Positions 43,747 to 52,421 of a stretch of DNA of 64,000 nucleotides are shown here, in pieces (positions within the stretch are counted from its first letter, which is position 1; the number at the start of each line of letters is the position of its first letter). The notes below the pieces were generated by a model that was not told the DNA's origin, searched no databases, and saw only the letters and a list, made by a program, of their open reading frames with translations. The position numbers and the translations under genes are program-made. The DNA comes from Sphingobium sp. BYY-5. GTDB lineage: Bacteria; Pseudomonadota; Alphaproteobacteria; Sphingomonadales; Sphingomonadaceae. The stretch is taken from assembly GCF_022758885.1 (NCBI RefSeq), contig NZ_JALEBH010000001.1:3317501-3381500 (forward strand). Reading direction: 5' to 3'.

Positions 43747-45207
43747 GTGAACACTATGGTTAAGTCTCGCACCCTCTACGAAAAAATCTGGGACGCACAC
43801 GTTGTCGAGCGTCGTCCCGACGGCACCTGCCTCATCTATATCGATCGCCACCTTGTCCATGAGGTGACGAGTCCGCAGGCGTTTGAGGGGCTTCGTCTCG
43901 CCGGACGGAAGGTGCGCCGTCCCGATCTCACCCTTGCGGTGCCGGACCATAATCTGCCCACCACCCCGCGCCGCGATGCGCAGGGGCAGCGCATTCCCAT
44001 CGCCGATCCGGAAAGCGCGCAGCAGCTTGCCGCGCTGGAACGGAATGCGCCTGAATTTGGCGTCCGCCTGATCGGCGACGCCGATGTGGAGCAGGGCATC
44101 GTCCATGTCGTCGGTCCGGAACAGGGGTTCACGCTTCCTGGCGCCACGCTGGTCTGCGGCGACAGCCACACCAGCTCACATGGCGCGCTGGGCGCGCTGG
44201 CCTTCGGCATCGGCACGAGCGAGGTCGAACATGTGCTCGCCACCCAGACGCTGCTGCTCAAGCAGTCGAAGACCATGGCCGTGGTGGTCGATGGTGAACT
44301 GGCGCCGGGCGTCACGCCCAAGGATGTGGCGCTGGCGATCTGCGGCCGTATCGGCACGGCGGGCGGCACCGGCTATGTTATGGAATATCGCGGCTCCGTC
44401 TTCCGCGACATGTCGATCGAGGGTCGCCTGACCGTCGCCAACATGTCGATCGAGGCGGGCGCGCGATCGGGCCTGTTCGCGCCTGACGAAAAGACCTTTG
44501 CCTATCTCAAGGGCCGCCCGATGGCGCCCAAGGACGCGGATTGGGATGCTGCGGTCGCCTGGTGGCGGACGCTGCACACCGACGAAGGGGCTATGTTCGA
44601 CAAGACCGTGGTCATCGATGCTGCCGACATCGTGCCCAACGTCACCTGGGGCACCAGCCCGGAGGATGTGGTCCCCGTGACCGGCGTGGTGCCCGATCCC
44701 CACAGCTTCGCCGATCCTTCCAAGCAGGCCGCGGCGCAGAAGTCGCTCGACTATATGGGCCTGACCGCCGGTCAGCGGATGGAGGATGTCGCGATCGAGC
44801 ATGTCTTCATCGGCAGTTGCACCAACAGCCGGATCGAGGATCTGCGTGCCGCCGCTGCCCTGCTGAAAGGACGTCATATCGCGGCGGGCATCAAACATGC
44901 CATGGTCGTGCCCGGTTCCGGCCTGGTCAAGCGCCAGGCGGAGGCGGAAGGGCTGGACCGCATCTTCCTCGACGCCGGTTTCGAATGGCGTGAGCCGGGT
45001 TGTTCGGCCTGCCTGGGCATGAATCCGGACAAGGTGCCCGCGGGCGAGCGCTGCGCATCGACGAGCAACCGTAATTTCATGGGCCGCCAGGGACCGGGAT
45101 CGCGCACCCATCTGGTGTCGCCTGCCATGGCGGCGGCGGCGGCCATCACCGGTCGCCTGACCGATGTTCGCGCGATGTTGAATAACAAAGAGGGGATAGG
45201 CGCATGA
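43747..45207 (+). CDS. leuC: 3-isopropylmalate dehydratase large subunit
   Basis: LeuC carries the 4Fe-4S cluster that isomerises 2- and 3-isopropylmalate in leucine synthesis. The 486-residue product has [12 protein letters not shown] at the N-terminus, [21 protein letters not shown] near 138, and the cluster cysteines in [13 protein letters not shown] near 360 and [11 protein letters not shown] near 420. The start is GTG 43747 or ATG 43756; the residues are nearly the same. A 37-aa ORF overlaps its stop and then leuD, so leuC-ORF-leuD appear translationally coupled. Confidence 0.96.
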   Translation: MNTMVKSRTLYEKIWDAHVVERRPDGTCLIYIDRHLVHEVTSPQAFEGLRLAGRKVRRPDLTLAVPDHNLPTTPRRDAQGQRIPIADPESAQQLAALERNAPEFGVRLIGDADVEQGIVHVVGPEQGFTLPGATLVCGDSHTSSHGALGALAFGIGTSEVEHVLATQTLLLKQSKTMAVVVDGELAPGVTPKDVALAICGRIGTAGGTGYVMEYRGSVFRDMSIEGRLTVANMSIEAGARSGLFAPDEKTFAYLKGRPMAPKDADWDAAVAWWRTLHTDEGAMFDKTVVIDAADIVPNVTWGTSPEDVVPVTGVVPDPHSFADPSKQAAAQKSLDYMGLTAGQRMEDVAIEHVFIGSCTNSRIEDLRAAAALLKGRHIAAGIKHAMVVPGSGLVKRQAEAEGLDRIFLDAGFEWREPGCSACLGMNPDKVPAGERCASTSNRNFMGRQGPGSRTHLVSPAMAAAAAITGRLTDVRAMLNNKEGIGA

Positions 45208-45317
45208 AGAAGATTTTCTGGCTGCTGACGCTGGGCGCGCTGGCAAGTGCGGCGATGGCCGCAACCCTGGGCCGTGCCGAAGACACGCCGGCGGCCGAGA
45301 TGAAGAAGGTTCATTGA
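45204..45317 (+). CDS. 37-aa exported peptide ORF between leuC and leuD
   Basis: ATG 45204 overlaps the leuC stop (ATGA) and its TGA at 45315-45317 overlaps the leuD ATG (TGATG). The product [20 protein letters not shown] plus a short tail has a clear signal-peptide pattern and AMAA cleavage site, leaving about 17 mature residues (charged, ending EMKKVH). Both junctions are coupled, so it is translated if the operon is. No family is recognised. Function unknown; it may also act only as a translational bridge. Confidence 0.7.
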   Translation: MKKIFWLLTLGALASAAMAATLGRAEDTPAAEMKKVH

Positions 45318-45922
45318 TGGAGCAACTGACGACCGTTGACGGCAGGGCCTATCCGTTCGGGATGAAGAATGTCGACACCGACATCGTCATCCCGGCCCAT
45401 TGGCTCAAGACGATTTCGCGCAACGGCCTGGGCAGGGGCGCGTTCGAGGTGCTGCGCAAGGAACCGGGCAATGTCTTCGATGATCCCGCCTATGCCGGCA
45501 GTCCCATCCTGATCGCGGGCGACAATTTCGGCTGCGGTTCCAGCCGCGAACATGCCGCCTGGGCGCTTGGCGACCTGGGCATCAAGGTGGTGATCGCACC
45601 CAGCTTCTCCGACATCTTCTCAGGCAACGCCTTCAAGAACGGCATATTGACCGTGGTGCTGCCGCAGGAAGCCGTGGACCGGTTGCTGGAGGTCGCGAAG
45701 ACGGATCCGATCCATATCGATCTGGAGGCGCAAACCGTCACCACCCAGTTCCAGGACCGCTTCCGGTTCGAGATTGATCCCTTTCGCAAACACTGCCTGC
45801 TGGGCGGTCTGGACGAAATCGGCCTGACCCTGGGCGAAGTCGATGTGATCGACAGCTATGAAGCGAAAGTGGCGCAGGAACGCCCCTGGATCGTCCCTGC
45901 CCCCGTGCTCGGCGTTGCGTAA
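45317..45922 (+). CDS. leuD: 3-isopropylmalate dehydratase small subunit
   Basis: LeuD provides the swivelling domain that completes the isomerase active site with LeuC. The 201-residue product has [20 protein letters not shown] near residue 15, [17 protein letters not shown] near residue 70, and the C-terminal [20 protein letters not shown] segment, all family signatures. The ATG at 45317 overlaps the 37-aa ORF stop; a TTG at 45314 is an alternative. Confidence 0.95.
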   Translation: MEQLTTVDGRAYPFGMKNVDTDIVIPAHWLKTISRNGLGRGAFEVLRKEPGNVFDDPAYAGSPILIAGDNFGCGSSREHAAWALGDLGIKVVIAPSFSDIFSGNAFKNGILTVVLPQEAVDRLLEVAKTDPIHIDLEAQTVTTQFQDRFRFEIDPFRKHCLLGGLDEIGLTLGEVDVIDSYEAKVAQERPWIVPAPVLGVA

Positions 45923-45979
45923 TGGCGCGCGACTACCTATCAATTAGTACAGATACAGTTTTCACAAGGTTTTAGACGC

Positions 45980-46303
45980 ATGACCACCTTCGACGATCGC
46001 GAACGGGCGTTCGAAAATATGTTCGCGCACGATCAGGAAATGCAGTTCCGTATCCAGGCCCGGCGCAACCGGCTGCTTGGGGAATGGGCTGCGGCGAAGA
46101 TGGGCCTGACCCCGGAAGAGACCGACGCCTATGCCAAGGCGGTTGTGCAGGCCGATTTCGAGGAAGCGGGCGATGAGGATGTCATCCGCAAGCTGCTGGG
46201 CGATATGACGTCGGCGGGGATCGATATCGATGAAGCCGGCGTGCGCATCGCGCTGGATGAACAGGCTGTGGTCGCCCGCCGCATGTTCATCGAAGCGCAG
46301 TAA
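45980..46303 (+). CDS. ATP synthase inhibitor subunit zeta (DUF1476)
   Basis: A 107-residue helical protein, starting with the family pattern FDDRERAFENMFAHDQEMQFRI, matching DUF1476. In alphaproteobacteria this protein is the zeta subunit that blocks F1-ATPase hydrolysis through its N-terminal helix. The body has ARRNRLLGEWAAAKMGL near residue 27, also typical. It lies between leuD and bolA; this is not an ATP synthase operon. Confidence 0.9.
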   Translation: MTTFDDRERAFENMFAHDQEMQFRIQARRNRLLGEWAAAKMGLTPEETDAYAKAVVQADFEEAGDEDVIRKLLGDMTSAGIDIDEAGVRIALDEQAVVARRMFIEAQ

Positions 46304-46317
46304 GGGACGCTCTTCCC

Positions 46318-46551
46318 ATGCCGATGGCCGCTGATGAGATTGCGGATATGATCCGGGCCGCCTTTCCCGATGCGGAGGTCGAGATCACCGACCTTGCCGG
46401 GGACGGCGACCATTATGCCGCGCGCGTGGTGTCGGAAAGTTTCCGGGGCATGACGCGCGTCGCGCAGCAGCGGGCCGTCTATGCCGCGCTTGGCGGGCGC
46501 ATGGGGGGCGTGCTCCATGCCTTGCAACTCACCACCGCCGTTCCCAACTAA
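46318..46551 (+). CDS. BolA-family protein
   Basis: A 77-residue BolA/IbaG-like protein. FPDAEVEITDLAGDGDHYAA and VAQQRAVYAALGGRMGG are the family core, with the conserved HALQLTT end. It carries the variable H/C loop region used with CGFS glutaredoxins in iron-sulfur transfer. It follows the zeta gene by 14 bp and precedes grxD by 60 bp; bolA next to a monothiol glutaredoxin is a recurrent pairing. Confidence 0.9.
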   Translation: MPMAADEIADMIRAAFPDAEVEITDLAGDGDHYAARVVSESFRGMTRVAQQRAVYAALGGRMGGVLHALQLTTAVPN

Positions 46552-46611
46552 CGGGCCGGCAGATTTTCGTGCCCGTGGCTACGGGACACCAGACAGGAAT
46601 GGATTTTTCGC

Positions 46612-46944
46612 ATGACCGACGCCGTGCAGCAGCGGATTGCCGAGATCGTCAACGGCAATGACGTGGTGCTCTTCATGAAGGGCACGCCGCTTTTCCCCCA
46701 ATGCGGTTTTTCAAGCCGCGCCATCGCGATCCTTGAGCATTTGGGCGTTGCCTATGACACGGTCGACGTGCTGCAGGATCAGGAGGTCCGCCAGGGCATC
46801 AAGACCTATTCCGATTGGCCGACCATTCCCCAGCTTTATGTGAAGGGTGAATTTGTCGGCGGCAGCGACATCATGATGGAAATGTATGAAGCTGGCGAAC
46901 TGCACCAGCTCATGACCGACAATGGCGTCGCCGCCGCGAACTGA
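46612..46944 (+). CDS. grxD: Monothiol glutaredoxin (CGFS type)
   Basis: The 110-residue product has the CGFS site in GTPLFPQCGFSSRAIAIL near residue 32 and the cis-Pro/glutathione site WPTIPQLYVKGEFVGGSDI near residue 70. CGFS glutaredoxins bind and deliver 2Fe-2S clusters with BolA partners. It ends the leu-zeta-bolA-grxD stretch, followed by a bidirectional terminator. Confidence 0.95.
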   Translation: MTDAVQQRIAEIVNGNDVVLFMKGTPLFPQCGFSSRAIAILEHLGVAYDTVDVLQDQEVRQGIKTYSDWPTIPQLYVKGEFVGGSDIMMEMYEAGELHQLMTDNGVAAAN

Positions 46945-46968
46945 CCCGCCTTCGATTGCAATAAAAAG

Positions 46969-46996
46969 GCGGCTCGTAATACGGGCCGCTTTTTTT
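46969..46996. terminator. Bidirectional terminator between grxD and lptA
   Basis: GCGGCTCGT (46969-46977) pairs with ACGGGCCGC (46981-46989) with one G-T pair and a 3-base loop. A 7-T run follows on the plus strand and a run of five As precedes it, giving Ts on the minus strand, so it can end both the grxD and the lptCA transcripts. Confidence 0.9.
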
Positions 46997-47029
46997 ATGG
47001 ATTGAGCAGGTGAAGCCGTTCGCTTCCGG

Positions 47030-47596
47030 TCAATTCTTTCGCTGCGGCACGGTGAAGGTGCCCGACACGCGCCCACCGGAACTGGTCGAGGTGCCATTGC
47101 CGCCGGTGGACCGGCCGTCAACGGTCGATCGTCCGCTGTTGAGGTCCATGACCAGCCGGCCGCCGGTCAGCCGGTTCGATCCCTGGGTCAGCGTGACATT
47201 GCCCAACATGGTGATGAGCTTGGCATTCAGGTCGTAGATGGCGACATTGCCCCGCGCGGTTTGGTCCGCCTTGACGATGACGACATTGCCGGATGCATCA
47301 ATACGGTCGATCTCGATCCCGCCGGGACCATTGTTGCTGGCCGGGTTGCTGTTCGGCTGGTTGTGATAGGCGACGGTCATGCGCGCGGCGTTCAGGGTCA
47401 TGCCCGCCTGCGTCACCTCGACATTGCCGGACACGACCACACGATCGGCGCGATCCTGTACTTCGATGCGATCGGCGGTGAAGTTGACCGGGGCGTTGCT
47501 GTCATGATTCTTGAAGACCTGCGCACCCGCCCCGGCGATCATCACGCCGGCGGTGCCCAGGAATCCGATCGGCAGCAGCAGAAGAGTGCGTTTCAT
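47030..47596 (-). CDS. lptA: Periplasmic lipopolysaccharide-transport protein LptA
   Basis: LptA links the inner-membrane LptC to the outer-membrane LptD as a periplasmic bridge. The 188-residue product has a signal peptide (about residues 1-26, ending AGAQV) and an OstA/LptA beta-jellyroll with FTADRIEVQDRADRVVVSGNV near residue 39 and LNAARMTVAYHNQP near 68. It overlaps lptC by one base (TGATG). No lptB follows; the terminator and convergent grxD come next, unlike the common lptC-lptA-lptB order. Confidence 0.88.
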   Translation of the reverse strand: MKRTLLLLPIGFLGTAGVMIAGAGAQVFKNHDSNAPVNFTADRIEVQDRADRVVVSGNVEVTQAGMTLNAARMTVAYHNQPNSNPASNNGPGGIEIDRIDASGNVVIVKADQTARGNVAIYDLNAKLITMLGNVTLTQGSNRLTGGRLVMDLNSGRSTVDGRSTGGNGTSTSSGGRVSGTFTVPQRKN

Positions 47597-48243
47597 CAGT
47601 TCTGCCCTTTGAGGCCATTTTGTTCGATGCGCAAGCGGGCGCGACCGTTCAGCGTCACGGTGCGTGCGCCCATGTCCGCTTCCAGATGATCGGCGCTGAA
47701 CGTGCCGATCGGGATTCGCCCGTCGACCCGGCCCGCGCTTTGCATCCGGCGCGTGGTGAGGTCGATGCCCACATCGCGCGTGGTCAGGCGATAGCCTCCC
47801 GCCGCCTGGAACTGGACCGGCCCATCGATCGCGACGCGCTCGCTTTCCATATTATATCGCCCCTTTTGCGCGGTCAGCACGGCTGGCCCGTCCGACAATA
47901 ATATGCGGGCGGACATGTCGTTCAAGTTGACGATCGGTTCGCGGGAGCTTTTCTGGACCGCTGATCCCGCGCGTAGCGAAAAGGGCTGCCCCTTGCTGTC
48001 CTCGCCGCGATAGAGCGCCTCGGTCACGCGCATCCGTTCGCTCGCGACATCGACCTTGTTCTTGTCGAGCACGAAGCTGACCTTGTCGCCGCCGGTGAAG
48101 GGGGCCGTCGCCAGTAGCGCCGCCAGCACGCCGACCGCGACCGGCAGCCAGTTCTTGAGCAGCTTGACCAGGCGGTCATGGCTGCCGCCCGGCCGCGCCC
48201 AGTGGCGGCGCACGTCGCGTTGATGATCGGCCTTGACGGACAT
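47596..48243 (-). CDS. lptC: LPS-export component LptC
   Basis: LptC is an inner-membrane-anchored partner of the LptBFG transporter, passing lipid to LptA. The 215-residue product has a single membrane helix near residues 33-48 (WLPVAVGVLAALLATAP) and a periplasmic LptC-like fold with FVLDKNKVDVASERMRV and NLNDMSARILLSDG. Sphingomonads carry glycosphingolipid in place of LPS, so this system may export those; that is an inference. rnd lies 19 bp upstream, lptA overlaps downstream. Confidence 0.85.
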   Translation of the reverse strand: MSVKADHQRDVRRHWARPGGSHDRLVKLLKNWLPVAVGVLAALLATAPFTGGDKVSFVLDKNKVDVASERMRVTEALYRGEDSKGQPFSLRAGSAVQKSSREPIVNLNDMSARILLSDGPAVLTAQKGRYNMESERVAIDGPVQFQAAGGYRLTTRDVGIDLTTRRMQSAGRVDGRIPIGTFSADHLEADMGARTVTLNGRARLRIEQNGLKGQN

Positions 48244-48262
48244 GGCGACGTTGGTTGCTCCC

Positions 48263-48880
48263 TTACATATGCGCGAAAATGTCGATCTCCGGCCAGCCGG
48301 CCAGATCGAGTTGGGCGCGGTGCGGCAGGAAATCGAAACAGGCCTGGGCCAATTCCATCCGGCCTTCGCGAATCAGACGCTTGTCCAGTTCCGCCTTCAA
48401 CTGGTGCAGGTAACGCACGTCCGATGCGGCATAATCTTTCTGCGCATCCGACAGGACGGGACTGCCCCAGTCGCTCGACTGCTGCTGCTTGCTGATATCC
48501 TGGCCCAGCAATTCGCGGACCAGTTCCTTCAGACCATGCCGGTCGGTATAGGTGCGGACCAGGCGCGAGGCGATCTTGGTGCAATAGACAGGGGCGGCCA
48601 CGACGCCGAGATAATGCCGGATCGCGGCAATGTCGAACCGGCCGAAATGATAAAGTTTCAGCCGCTCCGGATCAGCCAGCACGGCGCGCAGGTTGGGCGC
48701 GGCATAATCGCTGCCGGGATTGAAGCGCACCAGATGCTCGTCACCCTTGCCATCGCTGATCTGGACGACGCAGAGGCGGTCGCGCGGGGTGATGAGGCCC
48801 ATGGTCTCGGTGTCGACGGCGATCGGGCCGGGGGCAAGCACGCCGGCAGGCAGATCTTCTTCATGGAAATAGACGGTCAT
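48263..48880 (-). CDS. rnd: Ribonuclease D-like 3'-5' exonuclease
   Basis: A 205-residue DEDD-family exonuclease made of the catalytic domain only, without the HRDC domains of E. coli RNase D. The motifs are PIAVDTETMGL (ExoI), HFGRFDIAAI (ExoII) and YAASDVRYLHQL (ExoIII). It probably trims tRNA or other structured RNA 3' ends. ATG 48880 places the motif at the usual distance; the frame opens at 48916. This rnd-lptC-lptA order is typical of alphaproteobacteria. Confidence 0.9.
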   Translation of the reverse strand: MTVYFHEEDLPAGVLAPGPIAVDTETMGLITPRDRLCVVQISDGKGDEHLVRFNPGSDYAAPNLRAVLADPERLKLYHFGRFDIAAIRHYLGVVAAPVYCTKIASRLVRTYTDRHGLKELVRELLGQDISKQQQSSDWGSPVLSDAQKDYAASDVRYLHQLKAELDKRLIREGRMELAQACFDFLPHRAQLDLAGWPEIDIFAHM

Positions 48881-49095
48881 GCCATCCCCTCTATGGCGAA
48901 ACTGGCCGCACCGCAATCAAGGCCTTATGATAGTGTTGCGGCACGGCAGTCCGCCCTGAAAGTGAGATGAGCTGCGCGGATATTCGCTATTTTGCAGCCG
49001 CGGAACGGAACGGGATCGCAACAGTGAAAATCATTCGCGCTGTCCTGAAAAGTTGATATAGTGATTCCCAAACCGCGCCTTTGCGGTGGATTCTG

Positions 49096-49115
49096 CATGT
49101 CATTCGCCCGACATG
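49096..49115 (+). promoter_or_regulatory. Hairpin in the long leader of the cold-shock gene
   Basis: CATGTC (49096-49101) pairs with GACATG (49110-49115) within a leader of more than 100 nt; a TATAGT-like -10 lies near 49060. Long, folded leaders are common in cold-shock genes, where they control translation by temperature. Only the stem is seen directly. Confidence 0.35.
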
Positions 49116-49160
49116 TTTGTCCGATTTGTCTTGGGGCGAAGCGAAAGTGACTAACAGGGC

Positions 49161-49991
49161 ATGAGTTTTGATAGAGGTCGCCGCGGCGGGCGCGGCAAGG
49201 ACAAGCGCGACGGTTTCGGCGACGACAATTTCTACGATCAGGGCAGCCGCGGTGGCTTCGGTGGTGATCGTGGTGGCTTCGGCGGCGGTTTCGGCGGCGG
49301 TGGTGATCGCTTCGGCGGCGGCGGCGGCGGCGCAGGCGGTGGTGGTGGTTTTGGCGGCGGCGCAGGCCGCGGCGGCTTCGGCGGTGGTGCCGGTGCTGGC
49401 GGTGGTTTCGGCGGCGGTGGTCGCGGGATGCCTGCCCAGGTTGTCGGCGAAGGCAAGGGCGTCGTCAAATTCTTCAACGGCCAGAAGGGTTTCGGCTTCA
49501 TCGTTCGCGACGATGGCGGTGAGGACGTGTTCGTCCATATCAGCGCTGTTGAGCAGGCGGGTCTGACCGGCCTGGCCGAAGGTCAGCCGCTCGGCTTCAC
49601 CCTGGTCGATCGTGGCGGCAAGGTGTCGGCCACCGATCTGGTGATTGACGGGGAACCGCTCCCGGTCACGGAGCGTGCGCCTCGTGAACCGCGTGCTGCT
49701 GGTCCTGGTGGCTTTGGTGGTGATCGTGGCGGCTTCGGCGGTGGCGATCGTGGACCGCAGCGTCAGTTGACCGGTGAACGCGCCAGCGGCACCGTGAAGT
49801 TCTTCAATGCGATGAAGGGCTTCGGCTTCATCCAGCGCGATGATGGCCAGCCTGACGCCTTCGTGCACATCAGTGCCGTTGAGCGTGCTGGCATGGCTGC
49901 GCTGAACGAAGGCGATCGGCTCGACTTCGAGCTGGAAGTCGATCGTCGTGGCAAATATGCTGCGGTGAATCTCCAGTCGAAGGCTGAGTAA
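49161..49991 (+). CDS. Double cold-shock-domain protein with Gly-rich N-terminus
   Basis: The 276-residue product starts with an 85-residue Gly/Phe/Arg-rich low-complexity head (RGG and FGGG repeats), then a cold-shock domain (GVVKFFNGQKGFGFIVRDDG near residue 100), a second Gly-rich linker with GGFGGDRGG repeats, and a second cold-shock domain (GTVKFFNAMKGFGFIQRDDG near residue 212). Both domains have intact RNP1/RNP2 aromatics, so it should bind single-stranded nucleic acid. The RGG-like head is unusual among bacterial cold-shock proteins. A terminator follows. Confidence 0.9.
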   Translation: MSFDRGRRGGRGKDKRDGFGDDNFYDQGSRGGFGGDRGGFGGGFGGGGDRFGGGGGGAGGGGGFGGGAGRGGFGGGAGAGGGFGGGGRGMPAQVVGEGKGVVKFFNGQKGFGFIVRDDGGEDVFVHISAVEQAGLTGLAEGQPLGFTLVDRGGKVSATDLVIDGEPLPVTERAPREPRAAGPGGFGGDRGGFGGGDRGPQRQLTGERASGTVKFFNAMKGFGFIQRDDGQPDAFVHISAVERAGMAALNEGDRLDFELEVDRRGKYAAVNLQSKAE

Positions 49992-50038
49992 GGCGCGGCT
50001 ATAGAATCATCCCTGTTATGGGGAGAGGATTAGGAAAA

Positions 50039-50066
50039 GGGGTCGTCCATTGGACGGCCCCTTTTT
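50039..50066 (+). terminator. Terminator after the cold-shock gene
   Basis: GGGGTCGTCC (50039-50048) pairs with GGACGGCCCC (50052-50061) through a 3-base loop (one G-T pair), followed by TTTTTC. Confidence 0.9.
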
Positions 50067-50181
50067 CTTGCGCGGTCAATGCCGCAGAAGCGCTGCTGAA
50101 GCCCGTGTTATAGTGTGGAGGTCGCCTGCGGAGACCGGCCTCCGCCAGCGGCTGAAGGCTTCACGATATTCCGCTATTGAC

Positions 50182-50212
50182 TACATTCGTAATCGATGCG
50201 ACTACATCTGTG
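50182..50212. promoter_or_regulatory. Two BlaI/MecI-like operator sites upstream of blaI
   Basis: TACATTCGTA (50182-50191) and TACATCTGTG (50203-50212) each resemble the TACA-NN-TGTA half-pair bound by BlaI/MecI repressors. They are 21 bp apart start to start, two helical turns, 31-60 bp before the GTG start of the repressor, as expected for autoregulation. Confidence 0.45.
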
Positions 50213-50242
50213 GTTGTAACCGGACGAATCGGGTCAAGGCAA

Positions 50243-50611
50243 GTGAGCGAGAAGATCAGCGAAGCGGAACTGGTGGTGATGGAGGCGCTGTGGGAACAGG
50301 CGCCGCAGACCGCCAACGATGTGGCTGATCGCGTTGCGGCGGAACGCGAATGGAGCCTGCAGACGGTCAAGACCCTGTTGTCGCGGCTGATGGCCAAGGA
50401 TGTCATCGCCGCCGACCAGGATGGCCGCCGTTTTCTCTACCGGCCGCTGGTCGTGCGCGACGATTATGTCGCCAGCGAATCCGGGCGGCTGGTGAACCGG
50501 TTGTTCGGCGGCCGAGTGTCGCCGCTGGTCGCGCAGTTGGTGCAGCAGGATCAGTTGACGGCGGATGATATCGCTGAGCTTGAGGAAATCCTGAAAGGGT
50601 TGAGATCATGA
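50243..50611 (+). CDS. BlaI/MecI/CopY-family repressor
   Basis: A 122-residue winged-helix regulator. ISEAELVVMEALWEQAPQTA and WSLQTVKTLLSRLMAKDVIA are the family DNA-binding core, followed by the dimerisation helix pair with LVQQDQLTADDIAELEEIL. The GTG at 50243 leads directly into the domain; the frame opens at 50177. It overlaps the M56 gene by 4 bp (ATGA), forming the classic blaI-blaR1 pair. Confidence 0.9.
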   Translation: MSEKISEAELVVMEALWEQAPQTANDVADRVAAEREWSLQTVKTLLSRLMAKDVIAADQDGRRFLYRPLVVRDDYVASESGRLVNRLFGGRVSPLVAQLVQQDQLTADDIAELEEILKGLRS

Positions 50612-52152
50612 GCGTCTGGCTGGCCGAAACTCTGATCGCCACCACCTTGCTGATGGCGCTGGTCATGATGTTGCGACGGCCGGTGGCGCGCTGGCTGGGG
50701 GCAGGGGCGGCCTATATGCTCTGGGCGCTGCCGCTGGCGCGGATGTTGATGCCGTCGCTGCCCGACGATCTGGCCGATCCGTCACCGCTGCATCTCGCGG
50801 TCGATCAGGCCGGATTGCCGGCGATATTGACGGACGCGCCTGCCGGCGCTGCGGTTGCCGCCGCGCCCGGCCTGCCCTGGCTGGAGATTGTGATCGCGGT
50901 CTGGCTCGCCGGGCTGGTGGTGTTCATCGCGGTGCAGATGGTGGGTTATGTCCGTTTTCGTCGCCACATATTGGCGGGTGCGACCCTGATCGGTGAAGAA
51001 GGCCGCATCCGCATCGTCACCAGCTCGCAGGCTTCCGGGCCGCTCGCTTTCGGTATTTTCCGGCCCTATATCGTGCTGCCTGCCGATTTCGCCTTAAGCT
51101 ATGACTTGCAGGAACAGGACATGGCGATCGCCCATGAACGGGCGCATCATGAGCGGCGCGACTTGGCCGCGAATATGATCGCGTTGCTGTTGCTGGCCAT
51201 CCACTGGTGCAATCCCGTCGCCTGGATCGCCTATCGTGCCTACCGCGCCGACCAGGAAACCGCCTGCGATGCGCGCGTCCTTGCCCTCTATGGCAGCGAC
51301 CAGGCCCATGCCTATGGCCGCGCCATCCTGAAAGCCGCCAGCGGACGGCAGTTCGCCGGCGCTTGCCATCTCACACGTCTCGCCACGCTCAAAGGGAGGC
51401 TGAAAATGTTGTCGAATCACGAAACGTCATTGCACCGCATCAGTTGGGGCATGGCGGCGGTCGCACTGGTCACTGCCACAGGTCTGGCCCTCACTGCGTC
51501 GGGCAGCCGCGCCGCGCAGCAGATGGCGGCGATCACCGAAAAGGTGGAAAGCGCCGACTTGGCCCGCCTGACCGGTCTGGTTGCCCGTCCGGCCCAGGCC
51601 AATGCTCCGGCTGCGGTAGCCGTGGCTGCTGTCCCTGAGCCGGCGGCACCGACTGAACCGGCAGCCCGCCGCCATGCAGAACCGTGGCCGCATCCTGAAC
51701 CCCTGGCGCCGATTCCGCCAGTTGCGCCCGCCGCTGACATGGTTGCGCCCATCCCGCCGATACCATCGGTGACGGTCCGTAGCGGAAAGGGTGGAATCAC
51801 GGTCACGCATGCCGATGGCCGGGTCGAAACCCACCGTATCCCCACGGACGCTGAAATCGCTCGGATGGTGCCCGTTGTTGATGTCCGCGAAGGATGCGAC
51901 GGCAATGACATCACCAGCCACCGCGAGACGGTGGACGCTAATGGTCGCCGCTATATCCGCGTACGCATCTGCCAGAGCGCGATTGAGAGGCAGGCCCGGC
52001 AGGCAGAAAGAGCAGGCCAGATGACCGGGCGCAAGAACCTGATTGCGGCCCGGATGCGGATCGCCGAAGCCCGTATGCCTGAAAGAGCGCGGGCTGACGC
52101 GCTACGCGATATCGATGACGAAATCGCCGACCTTGACCATCAGAATGACTAG
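50608..52152 (+). CDS. M56-family metalloprotease (BlaR1-like)
   Basis: The 514-residue membrane protein has four N-terminal helices and the zinc site HERAHHERRDLAAN near residue 175, then HWCNPVAW, as in the BlaR1/MecR1 peptidase. Unlike BlaR1, there is no C-terminal penicillin-binding sensor; instead a helix near residue 285 leads to a Pro/Ala-rich periplasmic region and a charged tail. The signal sensed is unknown. It overlaps blaI by 4 bp and would relieve BlaI repression; no beta-lactamase is adjacent. Confidence 0.85.
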   Translation: MSVWLAETLIATTLLMALVMMLRRPVARWLGAGAAYMLWALPLARMLMPSLPDDLADPSPLHLAVDQAGLPAILTDAPAGAAVAAAPGLPWLEIVIAVWLAGLVVFIAVQMVGYVRFRRHILAGATLIGEEGRIRIVTSSQASGPLAFGIFRPYIVLPADFALSYDLQEQDMAIAHERAHHERRDLAANMIALLLLAIHWCNPVAWIAYRAYRADQETACDARVLALYGSDQAHAYGRAILKAASGRQFAGACHLTRLATLKGRLKMLSNHETSLHRISWGMAAVALVTATGLALTASGSRAAQQMAAITEKVESADLARLTGLVARPAQANAPAAVAVAAVPEPAAPTEPAARRHAEPWPHPEPLAPIPPVAPAADMVAPIPPIPSVTVRSGKGGITVTHADGRVETHRIPTDAEIARMVPVVDVREGCDGNDITSHRETVDANGRRYIRVRICQSAIERQARQAERAGQMTGRKNLIAARMRIAEARMPERARADALRDIDDEIADLDHQND

Positions 52153-52200
52153 GGCGGATCGATATTCGGGTTAAAGCAGAAGCCTTGGCCTCATTTCCAA

Positions 52201-52229
52201 CGTCATGCCGGACCTGACCCGGCATGACG
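52201..52229. repeat. Short inverted repeat downstream of the M56 gene
   Basis: CGTCATGCCGG (52201-52211) and CCGGCATGACG (52219-52229) form an 11-bp stem with a 7-base loop. It resembles a single arm pair of REP-type elements but differs from families A and B. The rest of the 52153-52421 gap shows only a Pro-free GGGGGCTG/CAGCCCCC hairpin near 52385-52412 and no gene. Confidence 0.6.
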
Positions 52230-52421
52230 GCTTAGGAAGCGCCTAAAACCGTGAATGTCGATCTGGCCTAGATATCGAGGCTGGTGAGGCGGTTCATTCG
52301 TTCGGTCCGCAGGTCGGTCGATTGGGTGAGCATCGATGCCGCAGCAACGCGCCGGTCAGTGCGTAGGGTGACTACGCAACGAGCCGGGGGCTGAGCCTAA
52401 CAGGTCCAGCCCCCATACTCA

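Noticed and set aside
43756..43763. CtrA-like octamer on the minus strand at leuC
   Set aside because: It is the start codons Met-Val-Lys of leuC; single site and no flagellar or cell-cycle context.
48987..49868. Ala/Thr-rich minus-strand frame opposite the cold-shock gene
   Set aside because: It is the complement of Gly codons in the Gly-rich head and linker.
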